In this document: positions 1 through 10,293 of the stretch, in pieces | Layout of the letters: the number at the start of each line of letters is the position of its first letter | Position numbering within the stretch: the stretch's first letter is position 1 | DNA from: Isoetes taiwanensis | Lineage: Eukaryota > Streptophyta > Lycopodiopsida > Isoetales > Isoetaceae | Length of the DNA stretch: 64,000 nt | Assembly (NCBI GenBank): GCA_021234155.1 | Contig: JAJEKV010000009.1 | Location: 12,656,546-12,720,545 of the forward strand | Direction: 5' to 3' | Notes under the pieces: model-generated | The model's input: the letters and a program-made list of their open reading frames with translations, nothing else | Told to the model about the DNA's origin: nothing | Databases searched by the model: none | Made by a program: the position numbers and the translations under genes

Positions 1-817
1 TACCCAGCCCACACACGGTGACCGGCTATAAGCCTAGCACACTATATAGGAGTCCCGTAGCCGCGCTAGGCAAGACCCCACTCCCGATTCACCCTCATAC
101 TTGTTGTCTGGTGTTGAACCACATCATAACATCCCCAGCCAGGTTGGCTCTTGTGCACAGGCCGCATTTACTGGGTTTTAAGGGTTCTATCTAGGAACAT
201 CTCTACTTCTAGATGGCCTTTAGGTCTCTACCCCCCTTTAACCCATACAACACAGGAGGAACAGAAAGAAGCTATCCTTATACATCCATCCATCCATAGC
301 TACGAATGAACATAAAATAGAGATTAATCATACATCTATTCATACAAGGGTTAATCCTAGCTACCTTCTGAGCATATAAGGGTTAGTCCTATGACTATCT
401 AGGAATCTAAGCTATCTACGTGCTAACCGGGATCAAGCTAGGTCCACTATCGCTCGGGTTCTCCTTCTAGCTGGAACAAGGTGGAACAACAACTCCTCCT
501 CCACCAACCTCCCCCAATTCAAATTGGGGCAAATGGGGGCACAAAACCACAATTTGGGTTCCAAGTTAGTAACTATCCCTTGTCCAATCGATTTGGGCCA
601 GGTGGCAACTCTGGGTTGGCTAATATTAACTAATTTGATATTTTAGCCCTTTTTAATATTAGGTTAAGCCCTAAATTCGAATTAGGGTTTTGGGTTAGGT
701 TTCCATTTTAATGATTAATTATTAACATAGCTAACCTTAGCTTATGAATAATTAATGTGCCATTAATTATTCATAGTGACGTGTCATGTATTTATACTTA
801 AAAAGTGGAACGTCACA
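1..817 (-). repeat. LTR copy A of minus-strand retrotransposon (cut by window start)
   Basis: The sequence matches LTR C from about 2972 onward, so the window opens inside an LTR. Its right edge is defined by ...CGTCACA at 811-817 followed by a polypurine tract read on the minus strand (ttctccccacc, 818-828). The LTR therefore reads TGTGACGTTCC... on the minus strand. The outer part lies outside the window. Confidence 0.8.
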
Positions 818-1193
818 TTCTCCCCACCTTAACAATGATGCTATCCTCAGCATCAAGACTACTCCTGTTGTAGGGCAACACATCGTATATTGGAAGGGTT
901 CTCCCCTCCTTAAAGAGATAGCGTGAGATTATAAGTCACACATACATTGTCATGTTCAAAGTGATTAAGTTTGAAATGACTTGTAATGTGCAATTTATAA
1001 CTCTGGGATATAAAAGGTAGAGGTATAGGTCAGACATGATCATCTTTTAGGACTGTTTTCACAGTATACATAATTTCGAGTTCATTGTTTGTACACATAC
1101 ATGTAACTGATTATATATTATAAACGGGTATACATATATAAAGAAGTTCTATTTGTTCTTTTAAATATAGTAGACAATTCTATCGTACTACAA
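818..1193 (-). mobile_element. PPT-proximal internal retrotransposon segment
   Basis: It starts with the polypurine tract and continues with sequence also seen after LTR C (3807-4198) and LTR E (10294-10684). It ends at ...tactacaa, where the next LTR begins abruptly. No coding potential is seen. The same internal-to-LTR junction recurs before LTRs C and E. Confidence 0.75.
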
Positions 1194-1899
1194 GACGCTC
1201 CCCGAATCCATACGATGCTCCCATCATATAAATACGGGGAATTCCCCTCCCATGGCGAATCCATCACCACGGAAAGGCCCTCCGCCTTTAGGTCTCTACC
1301 CCCTTTTTACCCATACAACACAGGAGGAACAGAAAGAAGCTATCCTTATACATCCATCCATCCATAGCTACGAATAGAACATAAAATAGAGATTAATCAT
1401 ACATCTATTCATACAAGGGTTAATCCTAGCTACCTTCTGAGCATATAAGGGTTAGTCCTATGACTATCTAGGAATCTAAGCTATCTACGTGCTAACCGGG
1501 ATCAAGCTAGGTCCACTATCGCTCGGGTTCTCCTTCTGGCTGGAACAAGGTGGAACAACAACTCCTCCTCCACCAACCTCCCCCAATTCAAATTGGGGCA
1601 AATAGGGGCACAAAACCACAATTTGGGTTCCAAGTTAGTAACTATCCCTTGTCCAATCGATTTGGGCCAGGTGGCAACTCTGGGTTGGCTAATATTAACT
1701 AATTTGATATTTTAGCCCTTTTTAATATTAGGTTAAGCCCTAAATTCGAATTAGGGTTTTGGGTTAGGTTTCCACTTTAATAATTAATTAGTAACATAGC
1801 TAACCTTAGCTTATGAATAATTAAAGTGCCATTAATTATTCATAGTGACGTGTCATGTATTTATACTTAAAAAGGCGTATAAATATGTGGAACGTCACA
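1194..1899 (-). repeat. LTR copy B with large internal deletion
   Basis: It begins with gacgctcccc like the other LTRs. At about 1279 it jumps from ggccctccg to cctttaggtc, missing roughly 900 bp present in LTRs C, E and F. The right end is ...CGTCACA at 1899, followed by a PPT. Confidence 0.8.
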
Positions 1900-1970
1900 T
1901 TCTCCCCACCTTAAAAATGATAATGTCCTCAGCATCAAAACTACTCTTGTTGTAGGGCAACACATCGTAT

Positions 1971-2030
1971 TGAACCCACAACCTTCGGCTCATAAGACTG
2001 ATATCCTCTAACCAATTGAGCTACAATACC
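1971..2030 (-). tRNA. tRNA-like sequence, copy 1 (tRNA-Ile-like, 3' truncated)
   Basis: On the minus strand it shows an A-box-like TAGCTCAATTGG and a D arm GCTC...GAG, an anticodon loop CTTATGA, and a B-box start GGGTTCA. The 3' acceptor half is missing and the anticodon stem has mismatches, so it is a pseudogene or SINE-type head rather than a working tRNA. A near copy without the A box follows at 2102-2163. An identical pair occurs in the second duplicated unit. Confidence 0.6.
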
Positions 2031-2101
2031 AATAAAAATATGTGTGTTAGCCATATTCAAGGACACTAATATGTTGCATTAGAAATTTAAATTGATGCCT
2101 A

Positions 2102-2163
2102 TGGTCTTAGTGGGGCTCGAACCCACGACCTTCGGCTCATAAGACCGATGCTCTAACCAATTG
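2102..2163 (-). tRNA. tRNA-like sequence, copy 2 (tRNA-Ile-like, 5' truncated)
   Basis: The minus strand shows anticodon stem TCGGT/GCCGA around loop CTTATGA (anticodon TAT by position), T stem GTGGG/CCCAC with loop TTCGAGC, and a 3' end TAAGACCA. The first dozen or so bases of a tRNA are absent because retrotransposon sequence begins at 2164. The 5' part of copy 1 plus this 3' part would form a 74-nt cloverleaf with one acceptor mismatch, so both derive from one ancestor. Confidence 0.6.
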
Positions 2164-2214
2164 AAAGTTCTATTTGTTCTTTTTAATATAGTAGACAATT
2201 CTATCGTACTACAA

Positions 2215-3806
2215 GATGCTCCCCGAATCCATACGATGCTCCCATCATATAAATACGGGAAATTCCCCTCCCATGGCGAATCCATCACCACGGAAAGGCC
2301 CTCCGTCTGACTCGGACCACTTGTGATGGCCAAGTGTCCGGGTGAAGGACACGGAGGTGTCATTCGTCCCACGCCTTCTATGGGAATCCTATATAGCGGA
2401 AGCGTACATACATGTTAGCACCTAGCAACAATACTAATAAATAATATACCATCACGAAGGGTGGCCCATCATCATCAATATAACCAACAATAGAATACCA
2501 ACATAACAAAGGAAATACACCATAATTAAGGGCTCTACCCCGGGCTCAAACTCATGGGGGCGACTGACGGTCAGGGCCTCAAGATAACAGCAGACAGAGG
2601 TATAACATGGCATTGGCTGGCATAAGAAAATGGCTAGGGTAGTCCACTCCATCTGCCCCTCCTGTGCACACTTTGCAGATAGGCTGGATCATACTATGAC
2701 GTGCTTGTAGCCCTCCGGAGACATAATCCCAAGGAATCACCCTTTGGGACTACTCCGGTTACATCTCCCCAGTTCGATGAGGCAGGTCAGAGAGGCATCT
2801 CCTCCCCGAGTATGACGGATCCCTGGGTGTGCTAGAGAACACGTGCCCCCTCAGTGACCCCCGCATCCGTACCCGACTTACTCTCCTAAATCTAAAGATC
2901 AGTTCACCAACCCATTCGAGCCCAGGGCAGCCATATAGGCTCCCACCCTCTGGCCCAGAGGGTGTCAGACCCATACCCAGCCCACACACGGTGACCGGCG
3001 ATAAGCCTAGCACACTATAGGAGTCCTGTAGCCACGCTAGGCAAGACCCCACTCCCGATTCACTCTCATACTCGATGTCTGGTACTGAACCACATCATAG
3101 CATCCCCAGTCAGGTTGGCTCTTGTGCACAGGCCGCATTTACTGGGTTTTAAGGGTTCTATCTAGGAACATCTCTACTTCTAGATGGCCTTTAGGTCTCT
3201 ACCCCTTTTTTACCCATACAACACAGGAGGAACAGAAAGAAGCTATCCTTATACATCCATCCATCCATAGCTACGAATAGAACATAAAATAGAGATTAAC
3301 CATACATCTATTCATACAAGGGTTAATCCTAGCTAGCTTCTGAGCATACAAGGGTTAGTCCTATGACTATCTAGGAATCCTAGCTATCTACGTGCTAACC
3401 GGGATCAAGCTAGGTCCACTATCGCTTGGGTTCTCCATCCTTCTGGCTGGAACAAGGTGGAACAACAACTCCATCTCCAGCAACCTCGCCCAATTCGAAT
3501 TGGGGCAAATGGGGGCACAAAACCCCAATTTGGGTCCCAAGTTAGTAACTCTCCCTTGCCCAATCGATTTGGTCCAGGTGGCAACTCTGGGTTGGCTAAT
3601 ATTAACTAATTTGATATTTTAGCCCTTTTCAATATTAGGTTAAGCCCTAAATTCGAATTAGGGTTTTGGGTTAGGTTTCCACTTTAATGATTAATTAGTA
3701 ACATAGGTAACCTTAGCTTATGAATAATTAATGTGCCATTAATTATTCATAGTGACGTGTCATATATTTATACTTAAAAAGGCGTATAAATATGTGGAAA
3801 GTCACA
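2215..3806 (-). repeat. LTR copy C, full length
   Basis: A 1592 bp LTR, alignable end to end with LTR E (8703-10293) and LTR F (17040-18634). The left edge is gatgctcccc, preceded by internal sequence ...tactacaa rather than a host flank. The right edge is ...gtcaca followed by a PPT. The short ORFs inside are fortuitous. Confidence 0.85.
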
Positions 3807-5565
3807 TTCTCCCCACCTTAAAAATGATGTTGTCCTCAGCATCAAGACTACTCTTGTTGTAGGGCAACACATCGCATTACTGAAAAGGGAGTCTCCCCTC
3901 CTTAAAGAGATAGCGTGAGATTATAAGTCACACAGACATTGTCATGTTCAAAGTGATTAAGTTTGAAATGACTTGTAATGTGCAATTTATAACTCTGGGA
4001 TATAAAAGGTAGAGGTATAGGTCAGACATGATCATCTTTTAGGACTGTTTTCACAGTATACCTAATTTTGAGTTCATTGTTTGTACACATACATGTAACT
4101 GATTATATATTATAAACGGGTATAGATATAAGATAAGATAAGATAAAGAAGTTCTATTTGTTCTTTCTAATATAGTAGACAATTCTATCATACTACAACT
4201 CATCGTAATGCTATTAAACTATGCCTATATGTTTGTTATATTTTCCGTTCACTTTGCAATTAATTTTATTACAGCCAGCCCTAATTTAATTTTGGATTAA
4301 AATTTTGTTTTCCTATTTTGTTACAGTTTTAAGAACTTGTTTCTTATCCATAACGTTTTTATAATCATAATCTAAGTCTTGTTATTTTATCTTATTCTAT
4401 TATATTTGGTTATGTGTTTAAATACCTTTCTCCTTTTGACTATCTTTTAGTGTTTCCACACTCGCATACTAGATCGATAGTTTACACTTAGCTGTACTGA
4501 TAAACCTTGATGTGTAAAGGGTAAAGGCCCTTAGAAAATGAGACTACATTGTTGATTTAAATGTTGGTTTGATTTCAAATAAAGTTCTAAGGTGTGAAAC
4601 TCCTATTGCTATATTGTTGGCTTTAAGTAACCATGGGTAAAAACCTTTGTGGAGCTAAATCTAAAAATCATGGATCTAAGGCTTGTGTATGATAATGCTC
4701 CAAATTAGAAAGGGTATAGGCATAATGGAGGTTTTTTTTTTTTTTAATAAGGATTGTTTTCCAAAAGTAATAGATGGTTCTTTAGGTCAATTGACCAACG
4801 GGATTCCGAGGTGAACTAATACTAAAACGAGCTTTACCTCACATGAGCGCACACATATTAATTCATTAGTTATATGTATACATTTATTAGAGATCTAGAT
4901 ATTCTTACATTGACATCGCACAGATATGACGGAAGCATCGAAAACATGCTTGGTGCTTCTTGAGGCTATTATATAATGATGGATAAGCAGGTCCTGGGTT
5001 CTTACTTGAAGTAGAAGTACTAAACGTTGGGAATAAGGAGTGGTAAGTTATCTTGATTTGGGATCGATAGTCGAGAGAACTGGTATGACGATGTTTATTA
5101 TCCCATTGAAGCACTGGACCTAATAATTACAAGAATTGATTTTTTTATGCGGCATCTATATTGCCATTCAATGTAGAAGGAGACTGGATATAGCACCATA
5201 TATCTGATGGAGAAGTGGTTTATGATTATCTACCATAGACCACGTTAAGGAGGTACTATACTAAGGTGGAAACTGGATTATAAGTACCCAGCTCATGAAA
5301 GGGAGATCACTTTAGAAGTGTAGGTTTTGACAATGGTGGTGAAGGTATAGAATGTCGACCCGACACTTTATAGCTATTGCTACTTGAATCGAGGTATGAT
5401 TCGCTGAACGGTAGAGAATAATATTGAAATAAAGATGCAAGATTATAGACGACTAAGAAGACCACGTAGGCACGTGGATATGCTTAATGACGTTGGTCAA
5501 ATGCATGACGATTATGCATTATATAAATTAAGAAAATGGACACATCTTATGTCCGCTGGGAGCAA
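3807..5565 (-). mobile_element. Internal retrotransposon segment, unit 1
   Basis: PPT-proximal internal DNA, nearly identical to 10294-12050 in unit 2. It contains a (GATAA)n-like tract at about 4129-4147. No gag or pol motif is recognisable in any frame, so the family looks non-coding (LARD-like) or very decayed here. It is interrupted at 5566 by the insert and resumes at about 7515-7913. Confidence 0.7.
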
Positions 5566-5743
5566 TATGTAGCACAATAACAGAGGGTTACTTTTAGATT
5601 TTTATACGTTTTTTCACATGGTTTTTCTATGATTTCGTTGTTGTATTCGTTGAGGTGTACTAAATAGTATTTCTAGAGTGCATCCTTTATGGGCCGTTGA
5701 TTTTCATTGGTTGGAACAATCCGAGGGTGGTTGTGTTTCTCTG

Positions 5744-5886
5744 CATGTGTTTGTGCATGAACACTCCGCATGTGTATGCATGTGCATGTGCATTTGTATG
5801 CATATGCATGTGTATTGTGCATGTGCAAGTGCAAGTGCATGTGCGTATGTGCATGTGTGTGCATGTGTGCATGTGCATGTGTACTT
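5744..5886. repeat. TGCATG-rich alternating purine-pyrimidine tract
   Basis: About 140 bp is built from tgcatg, tgtgca and similar hexamers. It opens long overlapping frames on both strands, all rich in Cys, Met and His. These are composition artefacts and not genes. Confidence 0.85.
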
Positions 5887-6208
5887 GCCCTCTTGGATTC
5901 TTGTTGCCGAGTGGATTTTTGCTACCACGAGGTGGATTTTTGCTCACACTTACAAAGGTATTTGTTTTTTAATGTTTCTTTAGCTAGAATAATGGTTTTT
6001 TTTTTACAAGGTATTGGTTTCTTGGTTCTACAATGTAGTGCTGCAAAACCCGCCTTTCTTTCCTTCCTTTTATTTGTTCTAAGATTTGTTGCAGATCCAA
6101 AAAGATTTTAGAGTTTAGGCCTTATGTTTGCTTCCAACTCTTGGATATTCCTGGCCTGCCGAATTGTTCATAGCAGCCAGCCTTTAGCTTCAATCAACAA
6201 ACGGATTC

Positions 6209-6658
6209 TTGTGCACACAACAGGTAGATTATTCCACGCCCTTTTCTGAGTCATGCGGTCACCAAACAATGGCCACAAGAATGCATTTATATTGTAGGTT
6301 TGGAACTTTAATCGAACCAGAAGATGAATCATGCATTATCTTTAAGCTAGAGATGGAGCATCCAAAATTATATGGATTGATAAACTATGGTTTCATTGTG
6401 GAAAAGAAATGGATGTAGCTGAAGTAACAACACGTGGAATGCTAACAGAGCAAGCTTTCTTCAAAACCTCTACCCTTGATCTCGCTTCACCGACCGTTAC
6501 AGGAAACATACTCCACATCACCAAACTGGTTGATTCTCTTCACCTGTTAAACCAAAGTCAGGCAACCCATGAGAAAGTGTCACTGGTTCTTTATGAACCT
6601 CACCAATTGTTACTGCAGAGTAACGTTGATGTTCATGCAATGGTTTGTGAATAAAACG
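6209..6658 (+). pseudogene. Unrecognised exon-like coding fragments in composite insert
   Basis: Two overlapping frames (6209-6418 and 6409-6654) encode ordinary-looking protein sequence of 69 and 81 residues. The second begins with MDVAEVTT and contains LDLASPTVTGN. I do not recognise the family. They are followed by a 77 bp direct duplication of AT-rich sequence (about 6644-6795) and then, after a pyrimidine-rich stretch ending taatgcag at about 6855, another open stretch to about 7015. The pattern suggests exons and an intron of a captured gene fragment. It could also be chance ORFs. Confidence 0.35.
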
Positions 6659-6795
6659 TTATTGTAGAGCATATCAATGTCAAAAGCTTTTATTTGATTC
6701 AATTTTATTAATACTAAAGGTTTGTGAATAAAACATTATTGTAGAGCATATCATTGTCAAAATCTTTTATTTTATTCAATTTTATTTTGCTATTA
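6644..6795. repeat. 77 bp direct duplication
   Basis: Two adjacent copies start with ggtttgtgaataaaac and continue through attgtagagcatatca and tcttttatt. They differ at only a few bases. They lie in the presumed intron of the captured fragment. Confidence 0.7.
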
Positions 6796-7014
6796 AAATT
6801 TTATTTTCTAAATTAATATCAATCTAACCAATCTCTTTCCTTTATGTTAATGCAGACTATAGAATCTCCCAATCCATCAATTCCACATGACATTCCTCCG
6901 ACAACTGGAGTCAACACGATGTTGATCCAAACATTATTATTGTACCAGAGGACCCTATAAATGAAGATCAACTTCAATTAGTCCCGCCACCATTAGCGCA
7001 ACCACCGCCTGCAC

Positions 7015-7517
7015 ATGGCGAAGACCCTATTGATGTATTGCCATTATGGTTGGTTGGTTTGTTAGTTAACACAAACCATTATATCCAGGACTTTATATTA
7101 AATTCCCCCTAAAACCCCCTTTGGTTTTGATGCATATTCACAGGGGGGGTGACTCCAGGGCAGCGGGAGCCCCTTTTATACCCCTAAAATAGTATAATAC
7201 ATGCATGAAATCAACACAATTGAGTACCTTGCCTCAAATCTTATAGTATTTCACAACTCTCATTATACAGTATAAAAAATCTTGTACGAGCATAACCCAC
7301 AAACGAGGATCGCTATCTACGGTCCGAATCAAAGGATAAGTCGTGAATATGCCTATCCAACAGCTCTCGTTGCCCGGAGTCACCCCCCGTGTGAATATGC
7401 ATCAAAACCAAAGGGGGTTTTAGGGGGAATTTAATATAAAGTCCTGGATATAATGGTTTGTGTTAACTAACAAACCAACCAACCATAATGGCAATACATC
7501 AATAGGGTCTTCGCCAT
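7015..7517. repeat. Long inverted repeat: 142 bp arms, 219 bp spacer
   Basis: The left arm (7015-7156, starting atggcgaagacc) and right arm (7376-7517, ending ggtcttcgccat) are reverse complements with only a couple of mismatches near the centre (gggggggtgactcc versus ggagtcaccccccg). The arms end exactly where retroelement sequence resumes on the right. The spacer is itself bounded by short inverted repeats. It could be a fold-back element or an assembly artefact. Confidence 0.85.
7158..7375. mobile_element. Small TIR-bounded core, copy 1
   Basis: The termini gggcagcgggagc and gctctcgttgccc are near-perfect inverted repeats. The 218 bp core matches 27287-27493 along most of its length, including the acgaggatcgctat motif. 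It has no coding potential and is MITE-like. It may simply be the conserved end of the composite element rather than an independent transposon. Confidence 0.5.
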
Positions 7518-7913
7518 AGACTGGACAATAGTGTGGAACGTAGTTTCCACACAAGGTCAAGAGAGTGGAGGTCGAACTGAACGAAGGCAGGAATAAGCAT
7601 TCTGTGAAGCTGTTGGAATGGAAGACGGCAATTGCTAGCAGAAGATGCAACCGTCTGAAAGCTACAAGGTATGTTGGAGCTTTGGTGAAGCCAGACTATG
7701 AAGGAAAGTTGACCTTCAACTAATGATACATTAGGAGGGCAAGTAGTGTACCCACACGATAAGTGGGAGACAAGAGGTGCTTGAAAGTCGTTGTAAACAA
7801 CGTTTCAAAAATAGAGAATTTGGAGGGACACTTTGAATAGACCAAAGTCTGGAGTATGAACAAGGTAGGTGCCCCATGAACATCTCAGCGAGGAGAATGT
7901 GCTCTGGACTTGG

Positions 7914-8387
7914 TTAATCCTAGCTACCTTCTGAGCATATAAGGGTTAGTCCTATGACTATCTAGGAATCTAAGCTATCTACGTGCTAACTGGGATCAAG
8001 CTAGGTCCACTATCGCTCGGGTTCTCCTTCTGGCTGGAACAAGGTGGAACAACTCCTCCACCAACCTCCCCCAATTCAAATTGGGGCAAATGGGGGCACA
8101 AAACCACAATTTGGGTTCCAAGTTAGTAACTATCCCTTGTCCAATCGATTTGGGCCAGGTGGCGACTCTGGGTTGGCTAATATTAACTAATTTGATATTT
8201 TAGCCCTTTTTAATATTAGGTTAAGCCCTAAATTCGAATTAGGGTTTTGGGTTAGGTTTCCACTTTAATAATTAATTAGTAACATAGCTAACCTTAGCTT
8301 ATGAATAATTAAAGTGCCATTAATTATTCATAGTGACGTGTCATGTATTAATACTTAAAAAGGCGTATAAATATGTGGAACGTCACA
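7914..8387 (-). repeat. LTR copy D, truncated by the duplication junction
   Basis: This is only the right-hand 474 bp of an LTR, equivalent to 1420-1899 of LTR B. Its left edge is the unit 1/unit 2 breakpoint. It ends ...CGTCACA and is followed by a PPT. Confidence 0.8.
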
Positions 8388-8458
8388 TTCTCCCCACCTT
8401 AAAAATGATAATGTCCTCAGCATCAAAACTACTCTTGTTGTAGGGCAACACATCGTAT

Positions 8459-8651
8459 TGAACCCACAACCTTCGGCTCATAAGACTGATATCCTCTAAC
8501 AAATTGAGCTACAATACCAATAAAAATATGTGTGTTAGCCATATTCAAGGACACTAATATGTTGCATTAGAAATTTAAATTGATGCCTATGGTCTTAGTG
8601 GGGCTCGAACCCACGACCTTCGGCTCATAAGACCGATGCTCTAACCAATTG
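8459..8651 (-). tRNA. tRNA-like pair in unit 2 (duplicate of 1971-2163)
   Basis: Both truncated tRNA-Ile-like sequences (8459-8519 and 8590-8651) and their AT-rich spacer are conserved from unit 1 with about one base change. The copies therefore share the same truncations and arose by the segmental duplication, not by independent retroposition. Confidence 0.6.
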
Positions 8652-8702
8652 AAAGTTCTATTTGTTCTTTTTAATATAGTAGACAATTCTATCGTACTAC
8701 AA

Positions 8703-10293
8703 GATGCTCCCCGAATCCATACGATGCTCCCATCATATAAATATGGGAAATTCCCCTCCCATGGCGAATCCATCACCACGGAAAGGCCCTCCGTCTGACT
8801 CGGACCACTTGTGATGGCCAAGTGTCCGGGTGAAGGACACGGAGGTGTCATTCGTCCCACGCCTTCTATGGGAATCCTATATAGCGGAAGCGTACATACA
8901 TGTTAGCACCTAGCAACAATACTAATAAATAATATACCATCACGAAGGGTGGCCCATCATCATCAATATAACCAACAACAGAATACCAACATAACAAAGG
9001 AAATACACCATAATTAAGGGGCTCTACCCCTCGCTCAAACTCATGGGGCGACCGGCGGTCGGGGCCTCAAGATAACAGCACGGGAGGTATAACATGGCAT
9101 TGGCGGCATAAGAAAATGGCTAGGGTAGTCCACTCCATCCGCCCCTCCCATTGCACACTTTTGCGGATAGGGTTTGGATCATACTATGACGTGCTTGTAG
9201 CCCTCGAGACATAATCCCAAGGAATCACCCTTTGGGACTACTCGGTTACATCTCCCCACCGTCCATGAGGCGGTCGGAGAGGCATCTTCTCCCCGAGTAT
9301 GACGGATCCCTGGGTGTGATAGAGAACACGTGCCCCTCAGTGACCCCCCGATCCGTACCCGACTTACTCTCCTAAATCTAAAGATCAGTTCACCAACCCA
9401 TTCGAGCCCAGGGCAGCCATATAGGCTCCCACCCTCCGCCCGCCCGGGTGTCGGACCCATACCCCAGCCCACACACCTGACCCGGCGATAAGCCTAGCAC
9501 ACTATAGGAGTCCTGTAGCCACGCTAGGCAAGACCCCACTCCCGATTCACTCTCATACTCGATGTCTGGTACTGAACCACATCATAGCATCCCCAGTCAG
9601 GTTGGCTCTTGTGCACAGGCCGCATTTACTGGGTTTTAAGGGTTCTATCTAGGAACATCTCTACTTCTAGATGGCCTTTAGGTCTCTACCCCTTTTTTAC
9701 CCATACAACACAAGAGGAACAGAAAGAAGCTATCCTTATACATCCATCCATCCATAGCTACGAATAGAACATAAAATAGAGATTAACCATACATCTATTC
9801 ATACAAGGGTTAATCCTAGCTAGCTTCTGAGCATAGAAGGGTTAGTCCTATGACTATCTAGGAATCCAAGCTATCTACGTGCTAACCGGGATCATGCTAG
9901 GTCCACTATCGCTTGGGTTCTCCATCCTTCTGGCTGGAACAAGGTGGAACAACAACTCCATCTCCAGCAACCTCCCCCAATTCGAATTGGGGCAAATGGG
10001 GGCACAAAACCCCAATTTGGGTCCCAAGTTAGTAACTCTCCCTTGCCCAATCGATTTGGGCCAGGTGGCAACTCTGTGTTGGCTAATATTAACTAATTTG
10101 ATATTTTAGCCCTTTTTAATATTAGGTTAAGCCCTAAATTCGAATTAGGGTTTTGGGTTAGGTTTCCACTTTAATGATTAATTAGTAACATAGGTAACCT
10201 TAGCTTATGAATAATTAATTTGCCATTAATTATTCATAGTGACATGTCATATATTTATACTTAAAAAGGCGTATAAATATGTGGAAAGTCACA
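8703..10293 (-). repeat. LTR copy E (full length; 3' LTR of the longest element)
   Basis: A 1591 bp LTR that ends gtcaca, followed by PPT-like ttcttcccacc. On the minus strand it is the 3' LTR paired with LTR F, enclosing internal DNA 10294-17039. The left flank is internal retroelement sequence (...tactacaa), so no target duplication matching the right flank (tctaa) is present. Confidence 0.8.

Larger units (their letters stand above)
5566..7514. mobile_element. Composite insert in unit 1 with exon-like pieces
   Basis: This stretch is absent at the equivalent place in unit 2 (about 12050-12075), where 18 or so other bases sit instead. Its left end (atgtagcacaataacag, about 5570-5750) resembles 24490-24700. 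Its right part (about 7060-7375) resembles 27165-27493. The middles of the two loci differ. This fits a transposon family that picks up unrelated gene fragments between conserved ends. I found neither terminal inverted repeats joining the ends nor a clear target duplication, so the class is undecided. Confidence 0.6.
1420..7913. repeat. Tandem duplication, unit 1
   Basis: Sequence from ttaatcctagc (1420) to gactgg-like ...ggacttgg (7913) is followed immediately by a second copy that again starts with ttaatcctagc at 7914. The offset is 6494 bp at the left end and about 4563 bp at the right end. The change is explained by the insert at 5566-7514, present only in unit 1. Differences between units are sparse but cluster in GC-rich stretches. 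Confidence 0.85.

Noticed and set aside
1971-2163. Functional tRNA genes
   Set aside because: Each copy is truncated at one end, so neither can form a complete cloverleaf. They are kept only as tRNA-derived sequences.
5673-6111. Long overlapping ORFs on both strands with Cys/His/Met repeats
   Set aside because: They arise from the TGCATG-type simple repeat, which is open in several frames at once.
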